35,248 nucleotides of DNA, taken from assembly GCA_944386835.1 (NCBI GenBank), contig CALXCQ010000126.1, positions 1 through 35,248 of the forward strand. Reading direction: 5' to 3'. Shown here in pieces: positions 6,957 through 13,952 of this stretch. The notes under the pieces are model-generated. The model did not search any database. It saw only the letters and a program-made list of their open reading frames with translations, and was not told the origin of the DNA. Position 1 is the first letter of the stretch. Every line of letters begins with the position of its first letter. The position numbers were made by a program, and so were the translations under genes. The DNA comes from an uncultured Oscillospiraceae bacterium (GTDB lineage: Bacteria > Bacillota > Clostridia > Oscillospirales > Oscillospiraceae).

Positions 6957-7929
6957 TCTTTCTCACTTTCAAACACCTGTACAGACCCAGGTACCGGAGT
7001 CCTCTTGTAAAGTAACGGCTTCGTCTGAATGTGCCAACCTCCCTTCTTGTGCTGGGGTCCCCGCGCCGCAGGTCATCTCCCAGGCCCTATGCAGCGCGGG
7101 GACGGCCGCTTCTTCTCCCAACACAGCGGTATATTTCCATACCGAAGAATCCACTTTGTTTTTCCTTGCCGACGGTCTCATCGCCGTTGTTCCTCCTGTT
7201 TTTGGCGCCGTCTGGTATTTTGGCACAACCGCGCTTTTTACACTGTTTCTGGCAGTTCTGTCCTGTACTTTTTTTGACTGTCTGGGAATCCGTCTTTTCC
7301 GCAAACAGTGGAAACTGGACCCCTATTGTTTCCTTTCTGGAATTTTGTATGGACTTCTCTTATGGCCAGGCGTGGGGATATTGGCTGTTTTAACTGGCGC
7401 TTTTTGTGCTATGATTTTAGCCAAACAGATCTTTGGGGGATATGGTAAAAACTGGCTGAATCCAGCCTTGGTTGGCTTCGGAGTGGTACTGATTTTGCAG
7501 GGTCCTGCCCCAATGGGGCAAGGCCTGTGGTTGGTCTCCGGAAATATTCAGGGTCTATTTTTGGAAACTTCTCTCTTCTTCTCTTTGCTGGGAGCAGGAT
7601 ATTTGTGGTTTCGCCGTATGGCTAACGTCCCCTTTGCCTTAAGTTTCTCCGTGATTCTTCTGGCTTTGGGACATTTTGGCGGCGTCTTCACGCCCCATTT
7701 CTTGGGCAGGATCTTCTTTTTCTCCTGGTTTTTGGCTTCCGATCCTGTTACCACTGCTACGACACCTCTGGGAAATCTCATCTGGGGTATTTTGTGTGCT
7801 CTTTTATGCGGCGGATTTTGGCTGTTGGGAGACTTGACCGGAGGCATGGTTTTTAGCTTCTGTTTCATGTCCTTTTGTATTCGCAGCCTGCGCCGTTGGG
7901 ACTGGCCCATTGCCCTGCATCTGTCCTGA
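6949..7929 (+). CDS. rnfD: RnfD/NqrB-like membrane subunit, divergent
   Basis: 326-residue integral membrane protein. The first 60 or so residues are polar and cysteine-containing and are unusual for the family. Then come about eight to ten hydrophobic segments. Family landmarks are GGYGKNWLNPALVGF (about 165-179; compare the GGxGxNxxNPAL of NqrB/RnfD) and ASDPVTTATTPLGNL (about 263-277; compare TDPVTSPTTPxGxL). The SGAT-type site, where FMN is attached to threonine in ordinary RnfD/NqrB, is not visible; the corresponding region runs LWLVSGNIQGLFLETSLF. It is translated from AGGAGGT inside the end of rnfC, and the two subunits should work together in the membrane. Family membership is good; a role as a standard Rnf pump is doubtful. 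Confidence 0.75.
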   Translation: MDNLSHFQTPVQTQVPESSCKVTASSECANLPSCAGVPAPQVISQALCSAGTAASSPNTAVYFHTEESTLFFLADGLIAVVPPVFGAVWYFGTTALFTLFLAVLSCTFFDCLGIRLFRKQWKLDPYCFLSGILYGLLLWPGVGILAVLTGAFCAMILAKQIFGGYGKNWLNPALVGFGVVLILQGPAPMGQGLWLVSGNIQGLFLETSLFFSLLGAGYLWFRRMANVPFALSFSVILLALGHFGGVFTPHFLGRIFFFSWFLASDPVTTATTPLGNLIWGILCALLCGGFWLLGDLTGGMVFSFCFMSFCIRSLRRWDWPIALHLS

Positions 7930-7998
7930 TTTGGGCAATCTCTCTAAAAAAGCAGCCAAAACATTACAAAAATTTCCTAATAGACAGAAAAAAAGTCC

Positions 7999-8027
7999 TT
8001 GCCAAAGGCCAAAAGTGTCGGTATAAT
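7999..8027 (+). promoter_or_regulatory. Promoter of the uraA leader
   Basis: TTGCCA (7999-8004), a 17-base spacer and a perfect TATAAT (8022-8027). An eight-base inverted repeat, AGTGTCGG (8014-8021) and CCGACACT (8054-8061), brackets the -10 element and the start of transcription. It is either an operator or part of the transcript's 5' structure. Confidence 0.8.
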
Positions 8028-8061
8028 GAAACGGATAAAATTTGGGAAGGGGGCCGACACT

Positions 8062-8178
8062 ATGAGACAGGACCGTGTTTTGCAGACCAGTTGGCGTCGT
8101 GCTCCTATTTTTACTCCCGTTTACAGGAAGTTTCTTTCCGTTCTCAATTTAGATAGGGTAAAAGAATTGTTATCTTAG
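8062..8178 (+). CDS. Candidate 38-residue leader peptide of uraA
   Basis: The ORF begins at an ATG a few bases after the purine-rich GGGAAGGGGG and encodes a basic peptide (begins MRQDRVLQTSWRR, ends RVKELLS). It lies between a strong promoter and the permease gene. Its TAG stop sits in the loop of the terminator hairpin at 8161-8197, so a ribosome finishing the ORF would cover the left arm and prevent termination. This is the geometry of the pyrBI leader of enteric bacteria, in which tight coupling of ribosome to a pausing polymerase senses UTP. A run of five Ts (around 8105-8115) lies inside the ORF, as that model would want. No run of one amino acid codon is seen, which argues against classical amino-acid attenuation. 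That it is translated is inference. Confidence 0.5.
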   Translation: MRQDRVLQTSWRRAPIFTPVYRKFLSVLNLDRVKELLS

Positions 8179-8197
8179 CATAACAATTCTTTTTTTA
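8161..8197 (+). terminator. Terminator/attenuator upstream of uraA
   Basis: The stem AAGAATTGTTAT (8162-8173) with ATAACAATTCTT (8180-8191) has a six-base loop and is followed by a run of Ts up to 8197. It ends about 55 bases before the uraA ATG and must be read through for the permease to be made. Confidence 0.85.
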
Positions 8198-8252
8198 CGC
8201 CCTGTTTCCCCTGGAAAGAGACTTCACCGGGAAAGACAGGAAGGAGAAGATT

Positions 8253-9611
8253 ATGAAAAAACGCGAAATTCCCACAACCGGTATCTACGACGCCCGGCAA
8301 TTGGGGTATCCCAAGATGTTGATCTTAGGCGTCCAGCACATGTTCGCCATGTTTGGCGCCACCGTCTTGGTACCGACTTTAACCGGCCTAAGCGTTTCCG
8401 CTACCCTTTTGTTTGCTGGACTGGGTACCTTGCTGTTTCACTTTCTGACAAAAGGCAAAGTACCTGCTTTTTTGGGATCCTCCTTTGCTTTTATTGGCGG
8501 CTATGCAGCCATTGCCCCCATGCTTCCGGATGCCTCTGGCAATCTTACCGTTGCCAACGATGCACTCTTGCCGTACGCTTGTTTCGGAGTAGCCTGTGCT
8601 GGTCTTTTGTATGTGGTGCTGGCTGCCTTGTTTAAGGCCTTTGGTACCAAAAAAGTTATGCGCTACTTCCCGCCGATTGTTACTGGTCCTATTATTATCT
8701 GTATCGGTTTGATTCTCTCCTCTTCCGCTATTACCAACTGCCAGGCCAATTGGCCCATTGCCCTGTTGGCCATTCTGACAGTCATTGTCTGCAACATCTG
8801 GGGAAAAGGCATGGTGAAAATTATCCCTATCTTGTTGGGTGTCGTTGTCTCCTATGTAGCTGCCGCAATTTTCCACGAAGTAGACTTTACTGCCGTCCGT
8901 CAGGCTCCGCTTCTGGGGCTTCCTTTCCAGTGGAATGATACCGTTTTTGGTCTTCTGGGCCGCAGTGATTTGGATACTGGTCTTCTGGTCACCGCAGCTG
9001 TTACCATTATCCCCATTTCCCTGGCTACCATGGTGGAACACATTGGCGATATCTGCGCCATTTCCTCCACCTGCGAAAAAAATTATATGGAGGACCCTGG
9101 TTTCCACCGCACCCTTCTGGGCGATGGGCTGGCCACTTCTCTGGCCGCTTTGTTTGGCGCTCCGGCCAATACCACTTACGGGGAAAATACCGGTGTTCTT
9201 GCCTTGTCCAAAGTCTATGACCCCAAGGTAATTCGAATCGCAGCCGTTCTGGCCATTCTCTTTAGCTTCTCTCCCAAATTCGCCGCTTTGGTCTCTTGTA
9301 TGCCCACTGCTACCATTGGTGGCGTGTCCTTGATTCTTTACGGTATGATCTCTGCCGTAGGTGTTCGGAATGTGGTAGAAAACAAAGTTGACTTTACCAA
9401 TAGCCGCAACGTCATTATTGCTGCCATCATTCTGGTTCTAGCAATCGGTATCAATTACTCTACCGGCTCTGTTGCCATTGGTCCTGTCAATCTTTCCGGT
9501 CTGGCTGTGGCCTCCATTGTCGGTATTGCACTCAATGCCATTCTGCCGGGTAAAGACTACGAATTTGGTATAGACCCGCAGGGCGATACCTCCGTAGACT
9601 TTAAAGTCTAA
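8253..9611 (+). CDS. uraA: Uracil permease (NCS2 family)
   Basis: 452-residue membrane transporter of the nucleobase-cation symporter-2 family, which imports uracil (or xanthine in related branches) with protons. It has about 14 membrane segments. Signatures match UraA: QHMFAMFGATVLVPTLTGL in helix 1, GKVPAFLGSSFAFIGGYAAI with the half-helix of the binding site, MVEHIGD (carrying the first substrate-contacting glutamate), and TTYGENTGVLALSKVYDP (second glutamate). The length is normal (E. coli UraA is 429). The ATG is preceded by AAGGAGAAGATT. Its own promoter, leader ORF and attenuator lie upstream; a strong terminator follows. Uracil rather than xanthine is favoured by the motif context, but the two are hard to separate by eye. 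Confidence 0.9.
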   Translation: MKKREIPTTGIYDARQLGYPKMLILGVQHMFAMFGATVLVPTLTGLSVSATLLFAGLGTLLFHFLTKGKVPAFLGSSFAFIGGYAAIAPMLPDASGNLTVANDALLPYACFGVACAGLLYVVLAALFKAFGTKKVMRYFPPIVTGPIIICIGLILSSSAITNCQANWPIALLAILTVIVCNIWGKGMVKIIPILLGVVVSYVAAAIFHEVDFTAVRQAPLLGLPFQWNDTVFGLLGRSDLDTGLLVTAAVTIIPISLATMVEHIGDICAISSTCEKNYMEDPGFHRTLLGDGLATSLAALFGAPANTTYGENTGVLALSKVYDPKVIRIAAVLAILFSFSPKFAALVSCMPTATIGGVSLILYGMISAVGVRNVVENKVDFTNSRNVIIAAIILVLAIGINYSTGSVAIGPVNLSGLAVASIVGIALNAILPGKDYEFGIDPQGDTSVDFKV

Positions 9612-9629
9612 TTCTCCAAAACAGCATTT

Positions 9630-9654
9630 GGCGGCCCTTATGGGCCGCCTTTTC
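9630..9654 (+). terminator. Terminator of uraA
   Basis: An eight-base GC stem, GGCGGCCC (9630-9637) and GGGCCGCC (9642-9649), loop TTAT, followed by TTTT. It lies 19 bases after the uraA stop. Confidence 0.9.
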
Positions 9655-9864
9655 TGTTGGCAACCTTCCCCTGTATACCTTCCAACTTCTTTGCAATAAA
9701 GGACTCTTCAACTCCTAAATCCTGGTTTTGCCAAGGACTCTCAGACTGTTCCGTTCCTGCAGATGCTTGGGTGATCGCAAAATCGGTTCCTTTCTTCTTT
9801 TTTGAATTTGGAACGTGAACATACTATGCCTATCCGGTCAAGGCCAAACTGCAGGCTTTTTCCA

Positions 9865-9905
9865 AAAGACAGGAGGTGCTGCATTTTGCAGCACCTCCTG
9901 TCTTT
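9865..9905 (-). terminator. Long perfect hairpin ending the DHHW-SLH operon
   Basis: An 18-base-pair perfect stem (9865-9882 with 9888-9905, loop of five), A-rich on one side and T-rich on the other, so it can work in both directions. It separates the convergent uraA and lipoprotein genes. The rest of the gap (9655-9864) shows nothing supportable. Confidence 0.8.
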
Positions 9906-9954
9906 GATTTGCAAGTTTAATGGAATGAAAAGGTTTCTCTCGCTGCAGGCTCTG

Positions 9955-11199
9955 TCAGCGGAGCAGATTACTGTTGTTGACCACTCGATCACAAAACAGG
10001 AACAGAACATCCGCATCCGTAAAGTCTACATATTCCGGCAAAAGCTCCGGTACCATATAGCGTAAGTCAATCAAGGTAACTTTGCTGTATCCCGACAGAA
10101 GCAAGGGTGCCAAACTGGCCCCAAAGGAATCCCGGAAGATTATCAAATGCCCATCGGACAGGCTGTCGGGCACTTCCACACTTACCAAAGGAGTCTGACC
10201 GCCCATAAACAGGTCATAGGCACTGACCGTATCCACCAGGGACGGATCGTACACCGCCGTCCTTTCCGGATATTGATAGTTATCACAGACCGCACCTTTG
10301 GTCCACTGGCTTTCCATCCAGGAAATGGATTCGCTTTCCAATCCCTGCACAAAAGAGCCATAACTTCCTACAAATCCATCTCGGCTTGCCTGGGTAAAGC
10401 TGGCTGCATCCACCGTAAATCCCAAAGTCTGCGCAATCCGCTGGGCTATTGGGACAATTTCCTCCTGCCGCCAGTGGTTATCCGTTTTAAGAAAATCGGA
10501 AAAGGTGAGTAAATCCTCAATGGCTATTTCATTCCAGCCACTCATGAGAGGCCGCAGTTGTTCCATAATCGCATCGTGGTCCAGCCAAGACGTTACCCGT
10601 TCCCGTGCATAGTAACTTTTGTCTGGGATAATGCTGTAATAAATATCGCCGGCCTGAGCCAAATAGGTGTCCCGAATGGATTGGAGTTTTTCCTGAAACC
10701 GCTCTACCGAACGGCTGTCCAGTGCCTCGGGGCTTTGAACCCAGTTGCCATCTACGTTCATCATTCCCTTGTCATCCGGCTGAATAAGCTCTTGTGTACC
10801 AGGGTTTTCCGGCTCAGAAGGGGTCTGGGGCTGTGTGGGTGTCTGTGACATATCCGCCTGGTCCTCTTCCTGGCCATTGTCTGGTATGGTTTCAGAAGCC
10901 TGACCCTCACCGTTTTCCTGAGAATCTTCCGTCTGTGTGGATTCCTGGTCTGTGTTTTCCGGCAATTCCTCCTGAGAGGCAGAAGACTCAGATTCCTGTT
11001 CCCCCTGAGACGGATCCTGCGATTCTTCCTGGGCAGACTCCGGCAAACTTTCCGCTCCCGCTTCCTCCAGAACATTCTCTGACTGTTCCGTATCTACTCC
11101 CGTCTCAGGAAGCGGCAATTCTTGCGTTTCTTCGTTTGCACAACCTATCAGTCCAAACAGAAGTCCTACTACCAAAAGAAGGACCAACCACTTTTTCAT
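9955..11199 (-). CDS. DHHW/AlgX-like SGNH-fold lipoprotein
   Basis: 414-residue exported lipoprotein. Signal peptide 1-19 ends in the lipobox LIGC with the acylated cysteine at residue 20. Residues about 22-135 are a low-complexity Glu/Gln/Ser/Pro linker that would carry the domain out through the wall. The globular part resembles the DHHW family (alginate O-acetyltransferase AlgX/AlgJ relatives): IIPDKSYYARE (near 187), TDNHWR (239-244, catalytic-type D and H), and FRDSFGASLAP (355-365, nucleophile-type Ser358). Such proteins transfer or remove acetyl groups on cell-surface polymers, normally with a membrane-bound MBOAT acyltransferase, and none is in this window. It starts three bases after the SLH gene, with the ribosome site in the tail of that gene, so they are co-translated. 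Confidence 0.75.
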   Translation of the reverse strand: MKKWLVLLLVVGLLFGLIGCANEETQELPLPETGVDTEQSENVLEEAGAESLPESAQEESQDPSQGEQESESSASQEELPENTDQESTQTEDSQENGEGQASETIPDNGQEEDQADMSQTPTQPQTPSEPENPGTQELIQPDDKGMMNVDGNWVQSPEALDSRSVERFQEKLQSIRDTYLAQAGDIYYSIIPDKSYYARERVTSWLDHDAIMEQLRPLMSGWNEIAIEDLLTFSDFLKTDNHWRQEEIVPIAQRIAQTLGFTVDAASFTQASRDGFVGSYGSFVQGLESESISWMESQWTKGAVCDNYQYPERTAVYDPSLVDTVSAYDLFMGGQTPLVSVEVPDSLSDGHLIIFRDSFGASLAPLLLSGYSKVTLIDLRYMVPELLPEYVDFTDADVLFLFCDRVVNNSNLLR

Positions 11200-11202
11200 G
11201 AC

Positions 11203-12255
11203 TTATGACTCCAAAGCCAGGAAGCTGTCAACCAAATCCTGGGCATAGGTGTTGTCCATAACCAGTAGAATCAAATTTCCTACGGAAGCTGTCCGGATTC
11301 CTTCCTCCGAAACACCCACGCAAATCCACTTCTGCGGATTGACGCTTTCCGCAATGGCCTGGCATGTTTTTTCCACATCGACGCCATCTGCTACCCGGAC
11401 CAGGCAGACAGAATGGGCCTGGGCCAACATCATCGGCTCAGAAGCCAGACCTTCCGTAAAATTCAGTTCCTCTACGCCCAGATAGTAGGACAAATTGTCC
11501 TGGGTAATCTGGGTGTACTGGGTTCTGAAATGGCTGAGATCCGCATCTACCCCTTCGTAGACAGCTGCCATAATCGAAGCCAGAGAACTGGTCTTTAAAT
11601 TCACCTGTGCTCCTGCTTGTACTCTGGCCGCATCCAGCTGATACTGAGTAAAGACGCCCTGGTCAATGAGATGCTGTCCCAACGTGGTGGGGATTTCCAA
11701 GCCCTGAACTTCGCTGCTCAATGCTCCATAGAGCACCAATACGGCATCTGCCCGCAGGAAATTTTTCGTGTCAACTCCATCCGACAAAATACCGGCTTTC
11801 TGACCCAGCTCCTCCCAGTTATTCCATACACTACCGGGCGTCTGACCGTCTGTATAGCCCAAAGCCCGCAGAACAAATGTCACCATCATTTGGGCACTGG
11901 CCGGCTCGTTGGGCTGGAATTCTGTGGCCGTAACGCCAGTCGTCAGACCCTTTTCATAGCCATAGGCCAGATACTGGTCTGCTCCATACCAGGAAGGGCT
12001 GTCGGTAAAGGGATGTGTTGCCTGGGTATCTAAGGCTTCATTTTCTTTGCCTGACAGGCGGATGAGCAAAATCAATGCTTCCATGCGGGTAGGCTGGCGA
12101 TCCAGTTCAAATCCGTCGCCGGTGCCTTTAAAAAGTCCCAATGTGCTCAAAGCTTCCGCTTTCTTCTCCGCTTCTACGGAATCAGCGGCAAACGCTGTGA
12201 GAGAAAAGCTGAAACACAGAGCAAAAACCAGAAGTATCGCAGTGAATCGTTTCAT
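11203..12255 (-). CDS. Exported SLH-domain protein with DUF4358-like C-terminus
   Basis: 350-residue secreted protein. I chose the ATG at 12253-12255 (protein MKRFTAILLVFALC...) because it is preceded by AAAGGAAG and begins a clean signal peptide ending around AFAA. The open frame upstream of it has no start signal. Residues about 30-170 contain S-layer-homology-type repeats (ALSTLGLFKGTGDGFELDRQ; HPFTDSPSWYGADQYLAYGY; FQPNEPASAQMMVTFVLRAL), which anchor to wall polymers. The C-terminal 120 residues (SHFRTQYTQITQDNLSYYLG to the end) resemble DUF4358, a small extracytoplasmic domain often found beside DHHW proteins. It is the first gene of the operon with the DHHW lipoprotein, so a cell-surface modification or anchoring role is likely. 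The DUF4358 match is by eye. Confidence 0.75.
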   Translation of the reverse strand: MKRFTAILLVFALCFSFSLTAFAADSVEAEKKAEALSTLGLFKGTGDGFELDRQPTRMEALILLIRLSGKENEALDTQATHPFTDSPSWYGADQYLAYGYEKGLTTGVTATEFQPNEPASAQMMVTFVLRALGYTDGQTPGSVWNNWEELGQKAGILSDGVDTKNFLRADAVLVLYGALSSEVQGLEIPTTLGQHLIDQGVFTQYQLDAARVQAGAQVNLKTSSLASIMAAVYEGVDADLSHFRTQYTQITQDNLSYYLGVEELNFTEGLASEPMMLAQAHSVCLVRVADGVDVEKTCQAIAESVNPQKWICVGVSEEGIRTASVGNLILLVMDNTYAQDLVDSFLALES

Positions 12256-12370
12256 AGGGTTCTTCCTTTCCATGTGGCCCAAAGGGCAGTTTCTGGTGAT
12301 TAGACGGTTACAAAACGGTAACGTTCCCAAAAATTTTGATTTTGTTATAACTTTTTTTCTGTCGGTTTTT

Positions 12371-12751
12371 CTATGACTTTGCATCAGAAAACGCTGCAGC
12401 CTCCACAATCCAGCCCATTAACTGTGTATCTACCTCCTCTGGACATTTTACCAAAACATGGTGCGTCCAACGATTGGGGTAGGGTTCCGTCACAACTGCA
12501 ATCCGGGTTGATTCCACCGGATGGTCAAGACCAAATGTCACAACAATCCAGGCCTCGGGAAGTTCCTTTGCAGGTTTTACTTTCTGAAAAGATACGCACG
12601 CAAAAACATGTCGGTTCGTAAATGTTATCTGGGTTTTTTGTACCCGAATCTCTACCGATTTTATGGCAGCCTGTATTTTTCTCTCCAGAACCTCATAAAT
12701 CGGTAGGGCGGCTGGGTGCTTCTGGAAAAACAATAGTGTATCAGAATCCAT
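12371..12751 (-). CDS. DUF5655-like protein
   Basis: 126 residues. I used the ATG at 12749-12751 (MDSDTLLFFQKHP...), preceded by AAGGGGG; the longer open frame runs back through the intergenic region and antisense-frame DNA of the HAD gene and is not credible. The order of elements is an N-terminal helical part, a strand pair VEIRVQKTQITFTNRHVFACV, a second strand pair around AWIVVTFGL, and the C-terminal HHVLVKCPEEVDTQLMGWI. This is the pattern I know as DUF5655, a small domain of unknown function found alone or attached to other proteins. No signal peptide or membrane segment. Its position 115 bases before the SLH gene does not indicate a role. Confidence 0.6.
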   Translation of the reverse strand: MDSDTLLFFQKHPAALPIYEVLERKIQAAIKSVEIRVQKTQITFTNRHVFACVSFQKVKPAKELPEAWIVVTFGLDHPVESTRIAVVTEPYPNRWTHHVLVKCPEEVDTQLMGWIVEAAAFSDAKS

Positions 12752-12772
12752 GAGTACCCCCTTCTGTTCAGT

Positions 12773-12802
12773 AAGAAAGCCGGCTTTCCTGCCGGCTTTC
12801 TT
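12773..12802 (-). terminator. Strong hairpin between HAD and DUF5655 genes
   Basis: A twelve-base-pair perfect stem (AAGAAAGCCGGC 12773-12784 with GCCGGCTTTCTT 12791-12802). It lies about 190 bases after the HAD stop and 21 bases before the DUF5655 start. It ends whatever transcript comes from the HAD side; the T-run is short. Confidence 0.65.
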
Positions 12803-12992
12803 GCACACGCCAACCATACGGCGGTCACCAAATTGACCTGCAACACCCTCCGGAACTCTGGAATCAAACGGAAAACTGCGCTTTACCAGGCTCTGCCTAC
12901 AGCGGTGTGTGTCATAGGCCATTTTATCCCGGAACTGGGATAAGAATCCATGCTTCTGAAGATAACCTCTATCAAGTACCGTTACTACGCTT
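12803..12992 (-). other. Unexplained 190-base spacer, possible structured RNA
   Basis: This lies between the HAD stop and the terminator hairpin, both read leftward. On the minus strand it contains the stem TTATCCC/GGGATAA (12924-12943) nested in an outer CATGG/CCTATG stem, and GGTCA/TGACC (12823-12838). Being bounded by a strong terminator and having stacked stems, it has the shape of a small RNA or 3' UTR element. I checked by eye for tmRNA, SRP, RNase P, T-box, lysine and c-di-GMP riboswitch signatures and found none; 6S RNA could not be excluded. It may also be decayed coding DNA. Confidence 0.35.
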
Positions 12993-13772
12993 TTAGTTCT
13001 TTGGAGGAATATCTCCCACTCCGGAGAGCACCAAACGGGGCCGGTACGGGAACGTCTGAATCGTCTCTCGTGTGGAGACTCCAGAGAGCACCATGACCGT
13101 ATCCAGACCGGACTCAATGCCTGCAACAATATCCGTGTCCATTCTGTCCCCAATAATCGCCGTCTCTGCCGAGTGAGTTCCCAGCATTTTCAGTCCCGTC
13201 CGCATCATTAAAGGATTGGGCTTTCCCACAAAGTAAGCAGATTTCCCCGTAGCCAGCTCAATGGGCGCTGTCAAACAGCGGCACGCCGGAATGATGCCAT
13301 TCTCTGTGGGACCGGTTAAATCAGAGTTGGTTCCAATCAGCTTGGCCCCTCCGTTGACAAACCGAACAGCTTTTACAATATTGTCATAATTATAGGTCTG
13401 GGCCTCTCCAATCACCACATAGTCTGGGTCAATCTCATTGACGGTCACTCCGGTATCATACAGGGCATTGAGAAGTCCATGTTCTCCTACTGCATAAGCC
13501 GTTGCCTCTGGCATCTGACTGGCAATGAATTTGGCCGTCGCCTGTGCCGACGTATAAAAATGACTCTGGTCCACTTCCAGACCCATCCACGCCAATTTCT
13601 TCTGTAGTTCCAAAGGTGTATATCTGCTGGAATTCGTCAAAAACAAGAACTGCTTCTGCTCGTCATAGAGCCATTGGACAAACTCTTTTACTCCCGGGAG
13701 CAGACGGTTTCCGTGATAGATGACACCGTCCATATCAATAATAAAGCCTTTTTTACTGCGTAATTGTTCCAA
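12993..13772 (-). CDS. HAD-IIA hydrolase, NagD/4-nitrophenylphosphatase-like
   Basis: 259-residue cytoplasmic phosphatase of the haloacid dehalogenase superfamily, subclass IIA. Motifs in order: FIIDMDGVIY (nucleophile Asp13 and acid Asp15), FLFLTNSSR (motif II Thr/Ser), the C2-type cap domain in the middle (about residues 60-180), FVGKPNPLMM (motif III Lys) and IIGDRMDTDI (motif IV acids). The length fits NagD-like enzymes (250-270), which dephosphorylate small metabolites such as ribonucleotide or sugar phosphates; the exact substrate is unknown. The best start is the TTG at 13770-13772 after AAAGGTG, because the protein then begins a few residues before the first strand. It appears to be transcribed alone. 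Confidence 0.9.
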   Translation of the reverse strand: MEQLRSKKGFIIDMDGVIYHGNRLLPGVKEFVQWLYDEQKQFLFLTNSSRYTPLELQKKLAWMGLEVDQSHFYTSAQATAKFIASQMPEATAYAVGEHGLLNALYDTGVTVNEIDPDYVVIGEAQTYNYDNIVKAVRFVNGGAKLIGTNSDLTGPTENGIIPACRCLTAPIELATGKSAYFVGKPNPLMMRTGLKMLGTHSAETAIIGDRMDTDIVAGIESGLDTVMVLSGVSTRETIQTFPYRPRLVLSGVGDIPPKN

Positions 13773-13952
13773 TTTTTTTGTTCACCTTTCATATTTTCTT
13801 GGATTTCTATCAATACACAGTATTATCATACTGCGAAACCGTCATTTTGACTAGCGGCAATTTGTTAAATTTTTAAAGTTCTGCTACAAATTTTCCCCTA
13901 TAATTTCACAAAATTCCCCCAAATGATAGCATTTGGAATTCTTTGTCCCAAT

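Noticed and set aside
7930..8252. Purine riboswitch or PyrR-binding leader upstream of uraA
   Set aside because: No purine-riboswitch core and no PyrR-type conserved loop is visible. The leader ORF plus terminator explains the region better.
12803..12992. Lysine riboswitch, T-box or tmRNA
   Set aside because: A GATAGAGG string recalls the lysine class, but the GCCGAAG core is missing. There is no GGGTGG-ACCGCG T-box and no tmRNA tag.
12371..13153. 260-codon minus-strand open frame
   Set aside because: It runs out of frame through the HAD gene and across the spacer and terminator hairpin. Only the part after the ATG at 12751 has a ribosome site and a recognisable domain.
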